NCBI GenBank assembly: GCA_014239715.1
Contig: JAAZYJ010000289.1
Span: forward strand, 1-7,640
Source of the DNA: Flavobacteriales bacterium
GTDB taxonomy: Bacteria; Bacteroidota; Bacteroidia; Flavobacteriales; Parvicellaceae
DNA length: 7,640 bases
Direction of reading: 5' to 3'
Made by a program: the position numbers and the translations under genes. Positions 5,929 to 7,640 of this stretch are shown piece by piece (position 1 is the first letter of the stretch; every line of letters begins with the position of its first letter). Below the pieces are notes generated by a model, which worked only from the letters and a program-made list of their open reading frames with translations, had not been told where the DNA came from and ran no database searches.

Positions 5929-6447
5929 ATGATTACAATAATTGTTGGCACAAACAGAGAGAACAGTAAAAGCAGAGAAATGGCCGCCATTTATCAAAAA
6001 GGCCTGCTGAATAGAAAAGTGGAATGTCAGATCTTGGACCTGAAAATGTTACCTGCTGATTTTGTTTTCTCGGAGTGTTTTGGGAATCGATCCGAAAGCT
6101 ATGATGCGTTATTGAATAAATACATTAGCTCTGCTGATAAATTCGTTTTTATTCTGCCCGAGTATCATGGTGGGTTTCCCGGTATTGCAAAAAGCTTTTT
6201 GGATTCATTTTCAGGAGATTTGGTTAAAGGTAAGTATGCTGCTCTGGTTGGATTGTCATCGGGAAGAGCGGGTAATTTGAGAGGGCTGGATGCGTTTGCT
6301 GCTGTACTTGGCTATTTGCAGGTTGAAGTATTATCAAACAGGCCGAAGCTGAGTCGAATTGAGGATGTGCTAAGACAAGGGGTGCTGAAAGATGAAGAGT
6401 ACGCGAAGCGAATAGATCAACAACTGGAACAGCTCTTGTCAGCATAA
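5929..6447 (+). CDS. NADPH-dependent FMN reductase family flavoprotein
   Basis: A 172-residue flavodoxin-like protein, probably binding FMN and using NAD(P)H to reduce flavin, quinone or another acceptor; the substrate cannot be told. Seen: a first strand and phosphate-binding loop MITIIVGTNRENSKS (residues 1-15), and the family hallmark FILPEYHGGFPGIAKSFLD (74-92), which corresponds to the usual PEYNxSxPGxLKNxxD with His80 in place of the common Asn. GLSSGRAGNLRG (108-119) follows, as in the family. I prefer the ATG at 5929 because it starts directly at the first beta strand; an in-frame ATG at 5917 would add MLIS, and neither has a strong ribosome site. It is the only plus-strand gene here, diverging from the parAB operon and converging on the DUF3276 gene, so it is probably transcribed alone. 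Confidence 0.88.
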   Translation: MITIIVGTNRENSKSREMAAIYQKGLLNRKVECQILDLKMLPADFVFSECFGNRSESYDALLNKYISSADKFVFILPEYHGGFPGIAKSFLDSFSGDLVKGKYAALVGLSSGRAGNLRGLDAFAAVLGYLQVEVLSNRPKLSRIEDVLRQGVLKDEEYAKRIDQQLEQLLSA

Positions 6448-6471
6448 ATGAAATGGATCGTAAGTCGAATT

Positions 6472-6486
6472 ATCACTACAAGTGAT
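6472..6486. terminator. Small hairpin at the convergent gene junction
   Basis: ATCACT (6472-6477), loop ACA, AGTGAT (6481-6486) is a perfect six-base-pair stem between the ends of the flavoprotein gene and the DUF3276 gene; its last base belongs to the DUF3276 stop codon. Its location suggests a shared bidirectional terminator, but the stem has only two G-C pairs and there is no T-run on either side, so a standard intrinsic terminator is doubtful. Confidence 0.25.
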
Positions 6487-6851
6487 TAGCCCAGGTCTTC
6501 AAAATTCACATTGGTAGTGTAATCCTCAGAGGTAGTGCTTTCATTACTGCCCTCGTTGCTGGAATAGTTTGTCTGAAGATCAGGGAACTCGCCTTTATCT
6601 TTAAGTTCCTTGATTTTGGCAATTGCTTCATCAAGTCCTAAGCTGAACTTTTCAAAGTCTTCTTTATACAAGAATATCTTGTGCTTTTCGTAGTAGAACT
6701 TCCCGTCTTTATTCGATTTCTTTTTACTCTCAGTGATTGTTAGGTACAAATCACTACCCTTGGTTGTCTTCACGTCAAAGAAATATGTTCTTTTACCAGC
6801 CCTTACCGATTTCGAGAATATTTCATCTCTGTATGGTATCCTATCATCCAT
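6486..6851 (-). CDS. DUF3276 family protein, PUR-alpha-like nucleic-acid binder
   Basis: A 121-residue protein of the DUF3276 family, the bacterial relatives of PUR-alpha that fold as PUR repeats and bind single-stranded DNA or RNA. Seen: an N-terminal MDDRIPYRDEIFSKSVRAGK leading into RTYFFDVKTT (21-30) and LYLTITESKKK (35-45), then FYYEKHKIFLYKEDFEKF (52-69) and the helix LDEAIAKIKEL (73-83). The last ~35 residues are a Ser/Thr/Asn/Glu-rich tail that looks disordered. The frame is open back to an ATG at 6953, but I choose 6851: the conserved part begins there, and the upstream 34 codons would read through the AT-rich promoter-like region. The gene lies downstream of an ABC transporter gene on the same strand with 129 nt between them, so it probably has its own promoter. 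Family is clear; cellular role is not. Confidence 0.9.
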   Translation of the reverse strand: MDDRIPYRDEIFSKSVRAGKRTYFFDVKTTKGSDLYLTITESKKKSNKDGKFYYEKHKIFLYKEDFEKFSLGLDEAIAKIKELKDKGEFPDLQTNYSSNEGSNESTTSEDYTTNVNFEDLG

Positions 6852-6896
6852 CTTCACATAATCTTGTTGGAAATTGAAACTAAATACACCCTCTAA

Positions 6897-6904
6897 CAAA
6901 ATTA
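6897..6904 (-). promoter_or_regulatory. Candidate -7 promoter element for the DUF3276 gene
   Basis: TAATTTTG on the minus strand (6904-6897) matches TAnnTTTG exactly and would start RNA near 6890, about 40 nt before the ATG at 6851. The nearest TTG upstream (6920-6918) is only 13 bases away, shorter than usual, so the -33 half is weak. The 6852-6980 gap holds nothing else I can identify. Confidence 0.35.
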
Positions 6905-6980
6905 ACATTATTTCCGACAATTGAAAATTAATGGGCTTCAAATGTTGCCACATCTATGATATCTGCCCGTTAATAGAAAT

Positions 6981-7640
6981 TTATACCCTGCTGTCTTCTG
7001 CAAGTTGTTTTTCATAAAGCTTGAAATAAACCTCCTGTTTATTCAACAGTTCTTGGTGTTTCCCACGTTCTACAATTGTGCCAGAATCCAGAACAATAAT
7101 TTCATCGGCATGTTGAATGGACGAAATACGATGACTGTTAATGATTGTTGTCGTATTTGACATAATTGTCTTTAGATTGTTTAAAATAACTTCTTCAGTT
7201 TCTGTGTCAACTGCAGAGAGGCAATCATCGAGGATCAGAATGCCCGGCTTCCTGATTAATGCCCTGGCAATGGAAATCCGTTGCTTTTGTCCTCCCGATA
7301 AAGTAATTCCTCTTTCACCCATAATGGTTTGATAACCATCCGTGAAAGTTTGAATGTTGTGATCAATGTGTGCATTTATTGCCGCTTCCTGAATCTCTTC
7401 CAGACTGTATTCTCGTTCCAAACCAAATCCAATGTTGTTGGCTATCGTGTCCGAAAATAGAAAGACTTCCTGAGGTACATAACCAATGTTGGACCTGAAT
7501 GCTTTAAGGTCGTATTGATACAAGGGCGTGTTATCCAGAATTACCTTTCCTTTGGTGGGGTCGTAAAGCCTTGCTGCCAGGTCTGATATGGTAGATTTTC
7601 CGCTACCTGTTCGCCCTATGATCGCTAAGGTCTTTCCCTG
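6981..7640 (-). CDS. ABC exporter, C-terminal nucleotide-binding domain (5' end beyond right edge)
   Basis: The visible 219 residues are the ATPase domain of an ABC transporter, almost certainly the C-terminal part of a membrane-fused exporter half (MdlA/BmrC/MsbA-like), though the membrane domain lies outside the window. The frame is open to the right edge. Motifs by visible residue: Walker A GRTGSGKST (9-17), Q-loop YVPQE (Gln57), signature LSGGQKQR (114-121), Walker B ILILDD (134-139), D-loop SAVD, and H-loop His170 (INSHRISS). The position of the catalytic Glu is Asp139 (LDDCLSAVD). This is known from the degenerate half of heterodimeric exporters such as BmrC and TM287, and also appears in MdlA. 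The apparent start at 7521-7523 is an internal TTG, because Walker A lies upstream of it. The substrate cannot be inferred. Confidence 0.93.
   Translation of the reverse strand, partial: QGKTLAIIGRTGSGKSTISDLAARLYDPTKGKVILDNTPLYQYDLKAFRSNIGYVPQEVFLFSDTIANNIGFGLEREYSLEEIQEAAINAHIDHNIQTFTDGYQTIMGERGITLSGGQKQRISIARALIRKPGILILDDCLSAVDTETEEVILNNLKTIMSNTTTIINSHRISSIQHADEIIVLDSGTIVERGKHQELLNKQEVYFKLYEKQLAEDSRV

Noticed and set aside
6852..6953. N-terminal extension of the DUF3276 gene to the ATG at 6953
   Set aside because: The extra 34 residues are not part of the conserved family start and would translate the AT-rich region that holds a -7-like element.
7051..7075. Sequence resembling half of a parS palindrome (GTGTTTCCCACGTTC)
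   Set aside because: It is inside the ABC coding region, lacks the second half of the palindrome and fits the codons of the conserved ERGKHQE segment.
1..7640. Mobile element, CRISPR array, toxin-antitoxin or defence system
   Set aside because: No transposase, integrase, repeat-spacer pattern or small toxin-like gene pair is visible; all supported genes belong to housekeeping or widespread families.

Overview
The window reads as ordinary chromosomal core genome from a member of the Bacteroidota, probably from or near the order Flavobacteriales. Three things point there. The gene order is soj-type parA, parB, a DUF5683 protein, dapB, a very large lepB and wbqC. A DUF3276 (bacterial PUR-alpha-like) gene is present. 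Several AT-rich sequences resemble the Bacteroidota -7 element TAnnTTTG. Lineage below phylum is inference. I see no transposase, integrase, CRISPR array, rRNA or tRNA, and no clearly broken gene.

Positions 1 to 5721, minus strand, hold a tightly packed run of seven genes transcribed right to left. In order they are a UPF0173-type metal-dependent hydrolase, parA, parB, the DUF5683 protein, dapB, lepB and wbqC, the last cut by the left edge. The joins are a 17-nt gap, an 11-nt overlap, an 8-nt overlap, a 46-nt gap, a 1-nt gap and a 1-nt overlap. This looks like one operon, possibly with a weak internal start before dapB. It links chromosome segregation (ParA/ParB), lysine and diaminopimelate synthesis for peptidoglycan (DapB), and protein export (LepB) with two less understood envelope-associated proteins.

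Positions 5722 to 5928 are a divergent promoter region of about 207 bases. It has a plausible minus-strand promoter for the operon, two exact TAnnTTTG matches on the plus strand, and an imperfect dyad over one of them. The only plus-strand gene, an NADPH-dependent FMN reductase family flavoprotein (5929 to 6447), follows. It converges on a DUF3276 gene (minus, 6486 to 6851), with a small perfect hairpin at the junction. The right end is the C-terminal nucleotide-binding domain of an ABC exporter (minus, 6981 to the edge), whose catalytic Glu position is Asp.

I do not find convincing evidence of an undescribed system. The items most worth checking are the architecture of the enlarged signal peptidase, the conserved-looking operon with its uncharacterised members, the Asp-type Walker B of the ABC exporter, and the dyad over the candidate promoter of the flavoprotein gene.
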